From: Nocardioides sp. QY071
Lineage (GTDB): Bacteria; Actinomycetota; Actinomycetes; Propionibacteriales; Nocardioidaceae
Direction: 5' to 3'
Assembly (NCBI RefSeq): GCF_029961765.1
Contig: NZ_CP124681.1
Location: forward strand, 1,240,001-1,304,000
DNA length: 64,000 nt
Of the stretch, positions 43,494 through 53,971 are shown piece by piece; positions within the stretch are counted from its first letter, which is position 1; every line of letters starts with the position of its first letter. The translations under genes and the position numbers were made by a program. The notes below the pieces were generated by a model that made no database searches, was not told the origin of the DNA, and worked only from the letters and a program-made list of their open reading frames with translations.

Positions 43494-43961
43494 GTGACCG
43501 ATCACAGCTATGCGCTCGACCTGGTCTGGCAGGGCAACCGCGGCACCGGCACGTCCGGCTACCGGGACTACGACCGCGACGTCCTCCTCACCGCGGCCGG
43601 CAAGCCCGACCTGCTCGGCTCCGCCGATCCGACCTTCCGCGGTGACGCCGGCCGCTGGAACCCCGAGGAGCTCCTCCTCGCCGCGCTGGCGCAGTGCCAC
43701 CTGCTGTCGTACCTCCACTCCGCGGTCAACCACGGCGTCGTCGTGGTCGCGTACGACGACAGCCCGGTCGGCACGATGGCGCAGGTGGGGCAGGGTGGAC
43801 GCTTCACCTCGGTCACGCTGCGTCCCCGGGTCACCGTCGCCGACGCCTCGATGGCCGCGACCGCTCAGGAGATCCACGGCGAGGCGAGCGCGAACTGCTT
43901 CATCGCGGCGTCGGTCAACTTCCCGGTCGCGCACGAGCCGACGGTGCTCGTCGCGGACTGA
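43494..43961 (+). CDS. OsmC/Ohr-family protein
   Basis: A 155-residue OsmC-type protein with the two reactive Cys positions: Cys68 in LAALAQCHLLSYLH and Cys135 in SANCFIAASVNFP. Such proteins reduce organic hydroperoxides with thiols. The GTG start is close to a -10-like TACAGA, so the mRNA may be leaderless. Divergent from fadD over a shared palindrome, it may protect against lipid peroxides formed during fatty-acid or steroid breakdown. Confidence 0.88.
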   Translation: MTDHSYALDLVWQGNRGTGTSGYRDYDRDVLLTAAGKPDLLGSADPTFRGDAGRWNPEELLLAALAQCHLLSYLHSAVNHGVVVVAYDDSPVGTMAQVGQGGRFTSVTLRPRVTVADASMAATAQEIHGEASANCFIAASVNFPVAHEPTVLVAD

Positions 43962-43963
43962 GG

Positions 43964-44638
43964 TCAGGACCGGCGGATCGTCGGCAGGAGATCGCTCATC
44001 CGGGACCTGCTCTCGTCCGCGTCGGCCGTGGTGATCGTCAGGTTCGCGAACCGGCCGCCGGTGAGGAGCATCAGGGAGGCGCCGTACTGCACTCGGGTGC
44101 CGACGGTGATCGTGTAGTGGAGGACACGGCCCGGGCCGGCGGCCGTGTCGACGTCCTCGACGTCGTCGATGGACGAGGTGACCGCCCCGTACTGCGCGCG
44201 CATCTCGGCCTCGGACGGCAGGACGCTGCCGGTGCCGACCGTGGAGACGTTGAGGTTGCCGGCGAAGCCGACCAGGAACGCGTCGAAGTCGTCGAGCGAG
44301 CGTGCGAACTGCTCGCGGGTCATCCCCATCCGGTCCAGCAGTCCCTGGAGCTCGGAGCTGCGTGCGGTGCCCGCAAGGTCCTCGGCTGTCCACGGTGCCC
44401 AGCCCGCCGGAGCGGTGAACCGGATGCCGGCCTGCGGGGCGAGGACCACATTCGCCTTCCTCTGCTTCTCCTTCTTCGGCTTCGCCTCCGGCGACGCCGC
44501 GCCCGTCCCGCCGTGGGAGGGCCCCAGCGGGGAGGACGTCGACGGGATCAGGATCTTGTCCTCCTCGGCCACGGGCTCCCCGCCGCACCCGGCGAGCAGC
44601 ACGGCACAGGCGAGGGCGAGCGACAGGCGCGAGAGCAT
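43964..44638 (-). CDS. Hypothetical lipoprotein
   Basis: A 224-residue protein with a lipoprotein signal ending LLAGC (lipid on Cys18), a Pro/Ser/Lys linker, and a mixed alpha/beta domain starting GIRFTAPAGWAPW that recalls LpqN/LpqT-type actinobacterial lipoproteins. No catalytic motif is visible. It is convergent with the OsmC gene, with 2 bases between stops. Confidence 0.78.
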   Translation of the reverse strand: MLSRLSLALACAVLLAGCGGEPVAEEDKILIPSTSSPLGPSHGGTGAASPEAKPKKEKQRKANVVLAPQAGIRFTAPAGWAPWTAEDLAGTARSSELQGLLDRMGMTREQFARSLDDFDAFLVGFAGNLNVSTVGTGSVLPSEAEMRAQYGAVTSSIDDVEDVDTAAGPGRVLHYTITVGTRVQYGASLMLLTGGRFANLTITTADADESRSRMSDLLPTIRRS

Positions 44639-44724
44639 GCGGGGATCGTAGGTGCGAGATGCCCGACACCGGGGCGAAACCGCGAAGCCACGATCCGTTC
44701 AGGCCGGTCTGGTTCAAAGCAGCC

Positions 44725-45567
44725 ATGAGCCGTACCCGAACCACCCTCGTCGCCGCCGGCGTCGCCCTCGCCGGGATCGGCGTGACGACCGGTGGCGGGC
44801 GCGAGCTGCTTCGGCGTCAGGCCGCCGTCGCCCGCGCCCGGATCGGGAAGCCGCTCGGGGAGCAGGCGATCCCGGCGGACAAGGTCTGGAAGCGCAAGTC
44901 GTACGACGGCCCGCCGCTGCACCTGCTGGTCCTCGGCGACTCGATCGCGGCCGGCCTGGGGGCCGAGCGTGCCAAGGACACCCTCGGCGCCCGCGTCGCC
45001 CGCGGCCTGGCCGGCGAGCTGCGCCGGCCGGTCGCGCTGCGGACCGCCGCGATCGTGGGCTCGGAGAGCTCGGCGCTGGCCGGGCAGCTCGACGGGCTGC
45101 CGGCCGGCTACCACGCCGACGTCGCCGTCATCGTGATCGGCGGCAACGACGTGACCCACCGGGTGCCCGTGGCGACGTCGGCGGCCCAGCTGGAGGAGGC
45201 CGTGTCCCGGCTGCGCGAGCAGGGGACCGAGGTCGTCGTCGGCACCTGCCCGGACCTCGGTGCGCTCCGGCCGGTCCCGCAACCGCTGCGCTCGCTCGGC
45301 TCGCGGATGTCACGCCAGCTCGCCGCCGCGCAGGCCGATGTCGCCGTACGCAACGGGGCGCACGCCGTCTCGCTCGCCCACGTCGTCGGACCGTTCTTCA
45401 TCACCAATCCCGACGAGATGTTCAGCCTGGACCGGTTCCACCCCAGCGCCCTGGGCTACAAGCGCACAGCCAAGGCGCTCCTGCCATCGGTGCTGCTGGC
45501 GCTGGGGCACGCGGAGCGGGTGCCGTTCGGTCACCGGGCACCGCGGTCCTCCGACGCCGCACGCTGA
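44725..45567 (+). CDS. SGNH/GDSL-family hydrolase
   Basis: A 280-residue esterase of the SGNH type. An N-terminal hydrophobic helix (TLVAAGVALAGIGVTTGG) anchors or exports it. Block I is LVLGDSIAAGLG (Ser), block III GGNDVT, and block V DRFHPSALGYK with the Asp/His pair. It hydrolyses an ester, probably a lipid or envelope polymer. ATG 44725 is chosen, since the longer frame adds residues before the signal helix. Confidence 0.85.
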   Translation: MSRTRTTLVAAGVALAGIGVTTGGGRELLRRQAAVARARIGKPLGEQAIPADKVWKRKSYDGPPLHLLVLGDSIAAGLGAERAKDTLGARVARGLAGELRRPVALRTAAIVGSESSALAGQLDGLPAGYHADVAVIVIGGNDVTHRVPVATSAAQLEEAVSRLREQGTEVVVGTCPDLGALRPVPQPLRSLGSRMSRQLAAAQADVAVRNGAHAVSLAHVVGPFFITNPDEMFSLDRFHPSALGYKRTAKALLPSVLLALGHAERVPFGHRAPRSSDAAR

Positions 45568-45584
45568 CGGTCCCGGGGTCGGGT

Positions 45585-46853
45585 TCAGCCGAAGTCCGCG
45601 ACGGGGACGACAAGTGCCAGCCGCCCACGGTCGAGCACGGCCACGGTCTCGTCGAGGACGACCAGCCGGAGGTGGTCGGTCGGCTCGAGGTCGACGGTCA
45701 GCGAGTGGACCTCGCCGTCCCGCACCAGGTCGATGCGCGTGAGGGTGCCGCCGATCCGGCGCCCGGCGCGCACGAGCTGTGCGTAGACGCCCGGCCCCGC
45801 GAAGGCTGCCAGGCGTCGCTCGGCGTCGGGCAGCGAGGTGACGCTCCGCTCACCGATCTGCCAGACGCCGGCGGCCTCGCCCCGGGAGACGAGGACGGTG
45901 CCCGGCTCCACGGTGTCGAAGGCGGCCTGCTCGGGTGCGCCGGCCCACCGCCAGCCCCGCGGTGGCCTCAGGGTCCCGATCTCGCCGGTGTCCGTGTCCA
46001 GGGCGAGCCAGCGCCGGTCCGGCACCTGGAGCCCGTCGATCACCGCGTCCGACTGGGCCGGACTCGGTCCCCCGCCGACCCACGGCGACGTCACGTCGAC
46101 CGGCGCGGACCAGGGCGCGGCGGTGCTCTCGACCTCGTAGCCCTGCCACGGTCCGAGCTCGTAGCGGCGTGGGTCCTTCTGCAGGACGAGCGACCGGGTG
46201 AGCAGGTGATTGCCCTGGAGGGTGAACTCGGCAGCGCCCGGGACCGACCGGGCGACGACGCCTGTGCGCACCTGGACGACCTGCAGTCGGGAGACTCCGG
46301 CGTCCGCGCCGGCCACGACGACGTACGGCGACCCGTAGGACCGCACGGACGACACCAGCTCCTCGGCCTGGCTGCTGACCCCGGCCCGACCGGGCATCTC
46401 CCAGACGGTGTGCCCGTCGGTGACGTCGAGCGCGCGGCTGCCGGTGCCGTCGCGGCGGGTGAGGACCAGGACGTCACCGTCGGCCGTCACCGGGTCGAGC
46501 CCCACCGGCAGGGCGACGCGCCACCGCTCGCGACCGGAGTCGCCGTCGAGCGCGACGAGGTCCTCGCCGGTGCGGAGCACCACCCGCTCGCCCACCCGGA
46601 GGGCGTCGGAGGCGCTCCGGGTGCCTGATCGCCACCGCCACCGGCGCTCGCCGGACGCGAGATCCCAGCCGTTGACCTGGGACGGCGAGACCGTGACGAC
46701 CACGGAGCCGACGGTGCCGACGTACGAACCGGCGGAGTCCGGCACCCGCCACCCGTGGTCTGTCGTGGCGACGACCGCCAGAGCGAGCAGAGCTCCCGCA
46801 ACCGCGACGACGAGGCCGGCGAGCAGGAGCCGTCGCGTCGTCACGGCCAGCAC
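45585..46853 (-). CDS. PQQ-like beta-propeller membrane-anchored protein
   Basis: A 422-residue protein with an N-terminal helix (LLLAGLVVAVAGALLALAVVAT) and an extracytoplasmic PQQ-type beta-propeller (repeats such as VNGWDLASGERRWRWRSG and LVALDGDSGRERWRV). The repeats are structural and do not prove cofactor binding. The role is unknown. GTG 46853 or a GTG three codons further in is the start. It is convergent with the GDSL hydrolase gene. Confidence 0.8.
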   Translation of the reverse strand: MLAVTTRRLLLAGLVVAVAGALLALAVVATTDHGWRVPDSAGSYVGTVGSVVVTVSPSQVNGWDLASGERRWRWRSGTRSASDALRVGERVVLRTGEDLVALDGDSGRERWRVALPVGLDPVTADGDVLVLTRRDGTGSRALDVTDGHTVWEMPGRAGVSSQAEELVSSVRSYGSPYVVVAGADAGVSRLQVVQVRTGVVARSVPGAAEFTLQGNHLLTRSLVLQKDPRRYELGPWQGYEVESTAAPWSAPVDVTSPWVGGGPSPAQSDAVIDGLQVPDRRWLALDTDTGEIGTLRPPRGWRWAGAPEQAAFDTVEPGTVLVSRGEAAGVWQIGERSVTSLPDAERRLAAFAGPGVYAQLVRAGRRIGGTLTRIDLVRDGEVHSLTVDLEPTDHLRLVVLDETVAVLDRGRLALVVPVADFG

Positions 46854-46948
46854 GTTCCCGCAGGAGCCCGGCGAGAAACGCTTGGACGGCGCGGTTTGTC
46901 GTCGGTGGGCGTGGGGGACTGTCTGCTCGTCGATCTTGGGAGGTAAGT

Positions 46949-48535
46949 GTGTCGGACTACTACGTCGGTCGCCTTGACGGTTGGGTCAACGCCATCATCA
47001 GCTTGGCGATCCGGGCCGACATGGAACGCAACGGCTACCTGTCGATTCCCGTGCAGGACCCGAACTGCGACCCGAACCTGGGCCCACTCTTCGAGTTCAC
47101 CCGGGTCGGCTACTTCATCACCCCTGGTGACCGGATCCGGAGCTGGCAGGACGGGGACACCGGCGACGTCAAGGTCGAGCTCTCCCCGGCTTGGGGCGCC
47201 TACGACGAGAACAACGAGGTCTTCGAGTTCAACCCGTACCAGAAGGTCTACCTGCCCTGGATCACCGCGGTCCGCAGCGTGTTCGCTCCGTGGCGGATCC
47301 TGCCCGAGCCCGATGGCTTCACGCCCCAGCTGGCCCGGCTCGACACGGCGCTCACCGAGCTGTGCCCCGGGATCTCCTCCGGGGGGACGAGTGAGGGTGG
47401 CTCGGGCAGCAACATCAAGAACTTCAAGGGCGTCGGGCCGATCCCCAACCTGATGGACGACATCGTCGGTCAGCTGGGGTCGATGCTCTCGGGCGGCTCC
47501 ACCGCGGTCGACACGTTCTACGAGAACTATGTCAACGACTACGCCGGCGTGAACGCGGCGCAGTTCGAGGTCGCTGCTCACCTGAAGCTCGCGATCGCCG
47601 CGCAGAAGGAGCTGTGGACCCGGACCCGCGCCGACGTGCTGTCCATCGCCATCGCCGGGTTCGAGGCGATGGGTGGTGCCGGGCGTGAGGAGTCCGGTGG
47701 TGACAACGGAGTGGCATCCTTCGTCTTCACGGTCGTCGGCACGCTCACGGCAGCCGCATCCCTGGTCGTGACCGAAGGTGCGGCCGCGGCGGTCATCGGC
47801 CCGGTCGCCACCATCAACGGCCTGCTCGCGCAGTTCTGGCCCACGGACGACGGTGACGACAACGCGGAGCTGCCGCCGATGGGCTCGGCCGACCCGCAGG
47901 TCGTGCTCGACAACATCGTCGGCGCGCTCAACGAGCTCGACGACAAGATCTACGGTGTCGAGTCGGACAGCTACCAGGCCCTCACGTCGGTCGAGGAGGC
48001 CGTCGGCGCAGCGAGCTCGCCCTTCCGGCTCGGCCCGCCACGGATCATCCGGGAGACCGACCCGACGGGCAACAACCTGGTCCAGCGCAACCTGCTCGAG
48101 ATCTACCCGCAGAAGCTGCACCGGATCGGCACCCAGAAGATGCCGGCCGTCGCGGGCCACGTGAAGACGGCGGCCAAGCACCTTGCGGTGGGAGCCGGCC
48201 CCTGGACACGCGACCACCAGGGAATGGTCCCGACCGGGCCGTGGCCGATCTACAACGCCGTCGCCGAGACGCTGGAGAACGTCCTGCTGCGGACCTCGCA
48301 CGACCTCGTCGACGCGGGAGAGACCCTCGACGACATCGGCAAGCTCTTCGACCACACCGACCAGACCGTCGCCGGCCTGCTCCGCGAGCACCGTCAGGAG
48401 GTCGTCGACTCGGCTGACTGGCGCGACAAGCACCCGGTGGGTGTCGATCTTCCCGCGGCGCCCGAGCAGCAGGAATCGGCCGAGTCGCCCGACACGGGCG
48501 ACACGAACCCGAGCAACGAGGGTCACCCGCACTGA
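46949..48535 (+). CDS. Large hypothetical protein, possible type VII-associated effector or scaffold
   Basis: A 528-residue protein of unknown family. The N-terminal 150 residues are mixed, the middle has a helical region with many Trp and Tyr, one hydrophobic stretch (FVFTVVGTLTAAASLVVTEGAAAAVIGPVA, about 253-282), and the C-terminal 200 residues are helical with an acidic Ser/Glu/Asp tail. There is no Sec signal. Such mid-protein hydrophobic segments occur in ESX-linked and toxin-like proteins, but that is only a resemblance. GTG 46949 follows GGGAGG. GC is lower than in its neighbours. Confidence 0.6.
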   Translation: MSDYYVGRLDGWVNAIISLAIRADMERNGYLSIPVQDPNCDPNLGPLFEFTRVGYFITPGDRIRSWQDGDTGDVKVELSPAWGAYDENNEVFEFNPYQKVYLPWITAVRSVFAPWRILPEPDGFTPQLARLDTALTELCPGISSGGTSEGGSGSNIKNFKGVGPIPNLMDDIVGQLGSMLSGGSTAVDTFYENYVNDYAGVNAAQFEVAAHLKLAIAAQKELWTRTRADVLSIAIAGFEAMGGAGREESGGDNGVASFVFTVVGTLTAAASLVVTEGAAAAVIGPVATINGLLAQFWPTDDGDDNAELPPMGSADPQVVLDNIVGALNELDDKIYGVESDSYQALTSVEEAVGAASSPFRLGPPRIIRETDPTGNNLVQRNLLEIYPQKLHRIGTQKMPAVAGHVKTAAKHLAVGAGPWTRDHQGMVPTGPWPIYNAVAETLENVLLRTSHDLVDAGETLDDIGKLFDHTDQTVAGLLREHRQEVVDSADWRDKHPVGVDLPAAPEQQESAESPDTGDTNPSNEGHPH

Positions 48536-48574
48536 GCCGGGCATCGCTGGCGCCTGCCTCCTAACGTTGGGGCC

Positions 48575-49429
48575 ATGGCCACCGTCCTCCTCGCCACCTT
48601 CGACCTGCTGCCCGACGGCGAGCCGGGAGGTGCCGCGCTGGGCGCCGCGCTCGCCGAGCGCGGGATCGAGAGCCGCTGGGTGTGCTGGGACGACCCGGCG
48701 GTCGACTGGGCCGCGGCCGACCTGGTCGCAGTCCGCTCGACCTGGGACTACCACCGCCGGCTGCCTTCGTTCCTCGCCTGGGCGCGGGAGCTCGAGGCGG
48801 TGACGCCGCTGCTCAACGGTGCCGAGGTGTTCGCCTGGAACGCCGACAAGGCCTATCTGCTCGACCTCGCGGAGCTGGTGGCGACGGTGCCGACGATGCT
48901 CATCGACGACACTGACTGTGCCGGTGGGTTGGCGAAGGCCCTGGCCCGTTGGGGGAGCGTGGTCGTGAAGCCGCGCACCGGCGCGGGCGGCGTGGGCGTC
49001 GTGGTGGCCGAGCGCACCGACGACCCGCGGCTCGAGGGACTGGTCGCCGGGCCGTGGATCGCCCAGCCGCTCGTGGAGTCGGTGCGGACGACCGGGGAGT
49101 CGTCGGTCTACGTCTTCGACGGGCGCGCCGTGGCGCAGGTCGACAAGGTCGCGGCGACGGGGGAGGTGCGGGTCCACGAGCTGTGCGGCTCGAGCCGGCC
49201 CGTCGCCCTGGCCCCGGACCGGGCGGCGGTCGCGGAGGGCGCGGTGCGGGCGGCTGCAACGCTGCTGGGAGCCGACCTCGCCTATGCCCGGGTCGACCTG
49301 ATGGTCCGGGACGGCGCCTGGGCGGTCAGTGAGCTGGAGCTGATCGAGCCGGGCCTGTACCTCGACGTCGACCCGGCCAACGCCGACCGCTTCGCGACCG
49401 TCGTCGCGGGGCGTCTCGCGCGCTCCTGA
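48575..49429 (+). CDS. ATP-grasp domain protein
   Basis: A 284-residue ATP-grasp-type ligase-like protein. The ATP-binding strand is VVVKPRTGAGGVGVVV (Lys of the P-loop-like region), and LADLAYARVDLMVRDGAWAVSELELIEPGLYLDVD is the Mg-binding end (Glu and Asn/Asp-like). It resembles the RimK/glutathione-synthetase-like group that joins an amine to a carboxylate. The substrate is not evident. It lies just upstream of groEL2, separated by CIRCE elements. Confidence 0.85.
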   Translation: MATVLLATFDLLPDGEPGGAALGAALAERGIESRWVCWDDPAVDWAAADLVAVRSTWDYHRRLPSFLAWARELEAVTPLLNGAEVFAWNADKAYLLDLAELVATVPTMLIDDTDCAGGLAKALARWGSVVVKPRTGAGGVGVVVAERTDDPRLEGLVAGPWIAQPLVESVRTTGESSVYVFDGRAVAQVDKVAATGEVRVHELCGSSRPVALAPDRAAVAEGAVRAAATLLGADLAYARVDLMVRDGAWAVSELELIEPGLYLDVDPANADRFATVVAGRLARS

Positions 49430-49441
49430 CCACCCCTTCTC

Positions 49442-49468
49442 CTTGCACTCGCCATGGTCGAGTGCTAA
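49442..49468. promoter_or_regulatory. CIRCE operator 1 (HrcA site) upstream of groEL
   Basis: The right arm GAGTGCTAA is exact against the CIRCE consensus TTAGCACTC-N9-GAGTGCTAA; the left reads CTTGCACTC, differing from TTAGCACTC in two positions, with a 9-base spacer. HrcA should repress groEL here until heat shock. Confidence 0.9.
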
Positions 49469-49474
49469 ACATGA

Positions 49475-51160
<1,686 letters not shown>

Positions 51161-51184
51161 GTCCCGCCGCTCCACCGCACCACC

Positions 51185-51223
51185 CCCAGGGCCTCCGCTT
51201 CGGCGGGGGCCCTGGGTCTTTTT
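51185..51223 (+). terminator. Intrinsic terminator of groEL2
   Basis: A stem of CCCAGGGCCtCCGC with GCGGgGGCCCTGGG around a TTCG loop (51185-51216), followed by TCTTTTT. It is the most canonical terminator in the window. A second palindrome, ATGCTCG-GT-CGAGCAT, lies at 51225-51240. Confidence 0.95.
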
Positions 51224-51248
51224 CATGCTCGGTCGAGCATCGCGTGGC

Positions 51249-51677
51249 TCAGTCCTGCTCGCGGGGCCAGGTCCAGGCGAGCCGTACGACGAGGGCGAGC
51301 AGCGCCAGCTCCAGCGCGACGCCGAGCCCGTAGAAGGCCAGCCAGGACTCGCCCGCCAGGTTGAACGCCGTGACGGGGACGTAGAGCGTGGCGACGACGA
51401 GGTTCGCGAGGCGGCCGGCCGGGGCGGGCAGCGTCGTCGACAGCGTGATCATGAGGATCGGGACGGCCATCATGGCGAGCGCGGTGGTCGAGAAGGCCTG
51501 TGACAGGTCGAACTCGAAGACCCGGCCGTCGAGGATGTCCTCCACGACGCCGGGTGTGAAGAAGTTGAGGATGTCCACGTAGGCGTAGAGGAACATGAGG
51601 CTCGTCCACGCGGCGGCGAGCTTGGCTCGCACGGGGATCGGCTGGTCCTGCAGTGGGGTGGGGTGACGTTCGCTCAT
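51249..51677 (-). CDS. DUF6326-type four-helix membrane protein
   Basis: A 142-residue protein with four hydrophobic helices (SLMFLYAYVDILNFF, TTALAMMAVPILMITLS, ANLVVATLYVPVTAFNL, ELALLALVVRLAW). The YAYVDILNFFTPGVVEDIL segment is typical of the DUF6326 family, of unknown function. ATG 51677 with GGAG upstream is preferred to a longer start at 51716. It is divergent from the next two-component system. Confidence 0.75.
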   Translation of the reverse strand: MSERHPTPLQDQPIPVRAKLAAAWTSLMFLYAYVDILNFFTPGVVEDILDGRVFEFDLSQAFSTTALAMMAVPILMITLSTTLPAPAGRLANLVVATLYVPVTAFNLAGESWLAFYGLGVALELALLALVVRLAWTWPREQD

Positions 51678-51840
51678 CGGGGGCTCCGTTGTCGTGCTGT
51701 GGATCGGTCGGTCCACGATGGCTGGGTACGGCGGCGGGCGGCATCGGCCGGGAGGCCGCGGAACCCCTGGCCGAAGGCATGCTGCGCGTCTCGTACTTTC
51801 GGCGGGTATGCCGGGGCGCGCCGATCCCTAGGCTGGAGCC

Positions 51841-52980
51841 GTGGTCACCGTCCGGCGCTCCGTCCTCGACGAGCCGCGGCCTGCCGACGCCGCGCCCGTC
51901 GGTCGCCCCGACCGGCTGCTGGCGGGCGGGTTCGCGGTCGCCGCACTGATCGAGGGCGTCCTTCGGCCGGAGCTGGCGTGGCGACCGCTGGTGACGGTGC
52001 TCGCGCTCGCGCTGGCACCCGCCCTGCTCTGGCGGCGCAGCCACCCGCTGGTGGCCGCCGTGGCCGGGTGGGGCGTCGCCGGGCTGCTCTCGGTCCTCCA
52101 GCTGACCGCCCACAACGGGTCCCTCGGCCTCGACTCCATGCTCGCAGTCCTGGTCCTGCTCTACTCCCTGGTGCGGTGGGGCTCGGGCCGGGAGACCGCG
52201 TGGGGGACGGCGTTCGTGGCCGTCGTCGCCGCCCTGGGCATGTACGCCACGTCCGCGAACTGGTCCCAGGTCTTCGGCGGGAGCGTCCTGCTGCTGTTGT
52301 GCGTCGCCCTGGCGGCGGTGTTCCGCTACCGCGCGGACCTCCGGCACCGCCAGGAGCGCGAGATCCGCAACCACGAGAGGGTCGCACTGGCGCGCGAGCT
52401 CCACGACATCGTGGCCCACCACGTCTCGGCCATCGCGGTGCAGGCGCAGGCCGGCGGCGTGGTCGCCGGCGTCCAGCCCGAGAAGGCCGTCGAGGTCCTC
52501 GCGGCGATCGAGTCCGAGGCGTCGCGGACCCTGGCGGAGATGAGGTCCATGGTGAAGGTGCTGCGCGAGCAGGAGTCCGTCGCGTACTCGCCGCAGCGAG
52601 GCGTCGCGGACCTGCCTGCCCTGGAGCGCGCCGATGCGAAGCCGACCGTCGAGGTCTCGCTGGACGGGTCGTTGAGCCTGTTGGCGCCACCCGTGGACGC
52701 CGCGCTCTACCGGCTCGCGCAGGAGTCGCTGACCAACGCCGTACGCCATGCGCGCGGCGCCACCCGGGTCGGCATCGACGTACGCCGGGAGGGCGACACG
52801 GTGCGGCTGCGGGTCAGCGACGACGGCCGGAACGAGCCGGGGCCGGCCCCGGCGCCCGGGTACGGCCTGCAGGGCATGGCCGAACGCGCCCAGCTCCTCG
52901 GCGGCTCGCTCTCCGCGGGCCCCGGGCCGGAGGGCGGTTGGGTCGTCGAGGCCGTGCTGCCGGCGGAGGGACTGGCATGA
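51841..52980 (+). CDS. Sensor histidine kinase (NarL type)
   Basis: A 379-residue kinase with four to five membrane helices in residues 25-160, then HisKA_3 (ERVALARELHDIVAHHVSAIAVQAQAGG, His in RELHDIVAHH) and HATPase_c (YRLAQESLTNAVRHARGA, then DDGRNEPGP and GYGLQGMAERA). This HDIVAHH form is the DesK-like subgroup common in actinobacteria. It is coupled by ATGA to its regulator. The signal is unknown. Confidence 0.9.
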   Translation: MVTVRRSVLDEPRPADAAPVGRPDRLLAGGFAVAALIEGVLRPELAWRPLVTVLALALAPALLWRRSHPLVAAVAGWGVAGLLSVLQLTAHNGSLGLDSMLAVLVLLYSLVRWGSGRETAWGTAFVAVVAALGMYATSANWSQVFGGSVLLLLCVALAAVFRYRADLRHRQEREIRNHERVALARELHDIVAHHVSAIAVQAQAGGVVAGVQPEKAVEVLAAIESEASRTLAEMRSMVKVLREQESVAYSPQRGVADLPALERADAKPTVEVSLDGSLSLLAPPVDAALYRLAQESLTNAVRHARGATRVGIDVRREGDTVRLRVSDDGRNEPGPAPAPGYGLQGMAERAQLLGGSLSAGPGPEGGWVVEAVLPAEGLA

Positions 52981-53633
52981 CCATCCGCGTCGTGGTGGCC
53001 GACGACCAGGACCTGGTCCGGACCGGGCTGGTGATGATCCTGGGCGCGCAACCCGGCATCGAGGTCGTGGGGGAGGCGGCGGACGGGCTCGCAGCGCTGG
53101 ACGTCGCGACCCGGCTGCGTCCCGACGTACTCCTCGTCGACATCCGGATGCCCGGCCTCGACGGCGTCGAGGTGACGCGGCGCCTGGCGGGCCCGGACGT
53201 GCCGGACCCGATGGCGGTCGTGGTGATCACCACCTTCGACCTCGACGAGTACGTGCTCGGCTCCCTGCGCGCCGGCGCCCGCGGCTTCCTGCTCAAGGAC
53301 GCCGGACCGGCGCTCCTGGTCCAGGCGATCCACGCCGCGGCCGAGGGCGACGCGCTGATCGCCCCCAACATCACCCGTCGCCTGCTGTCCACCTTCGCCG
53401 ACCAGGCGCCGGCGACACCGGTCCAACCCATCGATCCGCTGACCGAGCGCGAGGAGGAGGTGCTCGCCCTGGTCGCGCGGGGCCGGACCAACGCCGAGAT
53501 CGCCACCGAGCTCTTCGTCGGCCTGAGCACGGTCAAGACCCACGTCGCCTCGTTGATGGCCAAGCTCGGTGCCCGCAATCGCGTCGAGATCGCGATGTGG
53601 GCGTACGACACCCGACGGGTCCGCGCCGACTAG
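52977..53633 (+). CDS. LuxR/NarL-family response regulator
   Basis: A 218-residue regulator. The receiver carries VVVADDQDLVRTG, LLVDIRMPGLDG (phospho-Asp) and FLLKDAG, and the HTH is LTEREEEVLALVARGRTNAEIATELFVGLSTVKTHV. It overlaps the kinase stop by 4 bases. It is the last core-like gene before composition changes. Confidence 0.93.
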   Translation: MTIRVVVADDQDLVRTGLVMILGAQPGIEVVGEAADGLAALDVATRLRPDVLLVDIRMPGLDGVEVTRRLAGPDVPDPMAVVVITTFDLDEYVLGSLRAGARGFLLKDAGPALLVQAIHAAAEGDALIAPNITRRLLSTFADQAPATPVQPIDPLTEREEEVLALVARGRTNAEIATELFVGLSTVKTHVASLMAKLGARNRVEIAMWAYDTRRVRAD

Positions 53634-53971
53634 TGACGTCTGGATGCGGACCGCAGCGCGGGCCCGTGGGATCAGCAGGCGCCGTGGTCCGGGGCGAGAA
53701 GACCTTCGAGACGGAGGATCGAGCGGTCGGACGCGTCGGAATCTCCAGGGCGCGCAGTCTCAGATCCTGCCTCTCGATTGCGGATTCTGCGGGCGTTGTC
53801 TCGCACCAACGGCCGGACGGCGCTGCGGATCTTGAACGCCTGGCGCTGGATCGGCGAGGTCGATCGCGGCGGAATGACGCGGAATCCACCTTGTCTTCCC
53901 GACGATCTATCGGCCTGCGTGGTGTCGGAGCGAAGTGGAACAATGGACGCCAGTGCCGAAAGGGGGACGCG
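53634..53971. other. Intergenic region at the left edge of the low-GC island, no gene seen
   Basis: 338 bases with no convincing coding frame. GC falls to roughly 60% within it, well below the core on the left. An AAAGGGGG ribosome binding site sits at the right end, before the kinase ATG. No repeat resembling an attachment site was noticed. Confidence 0.5.
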
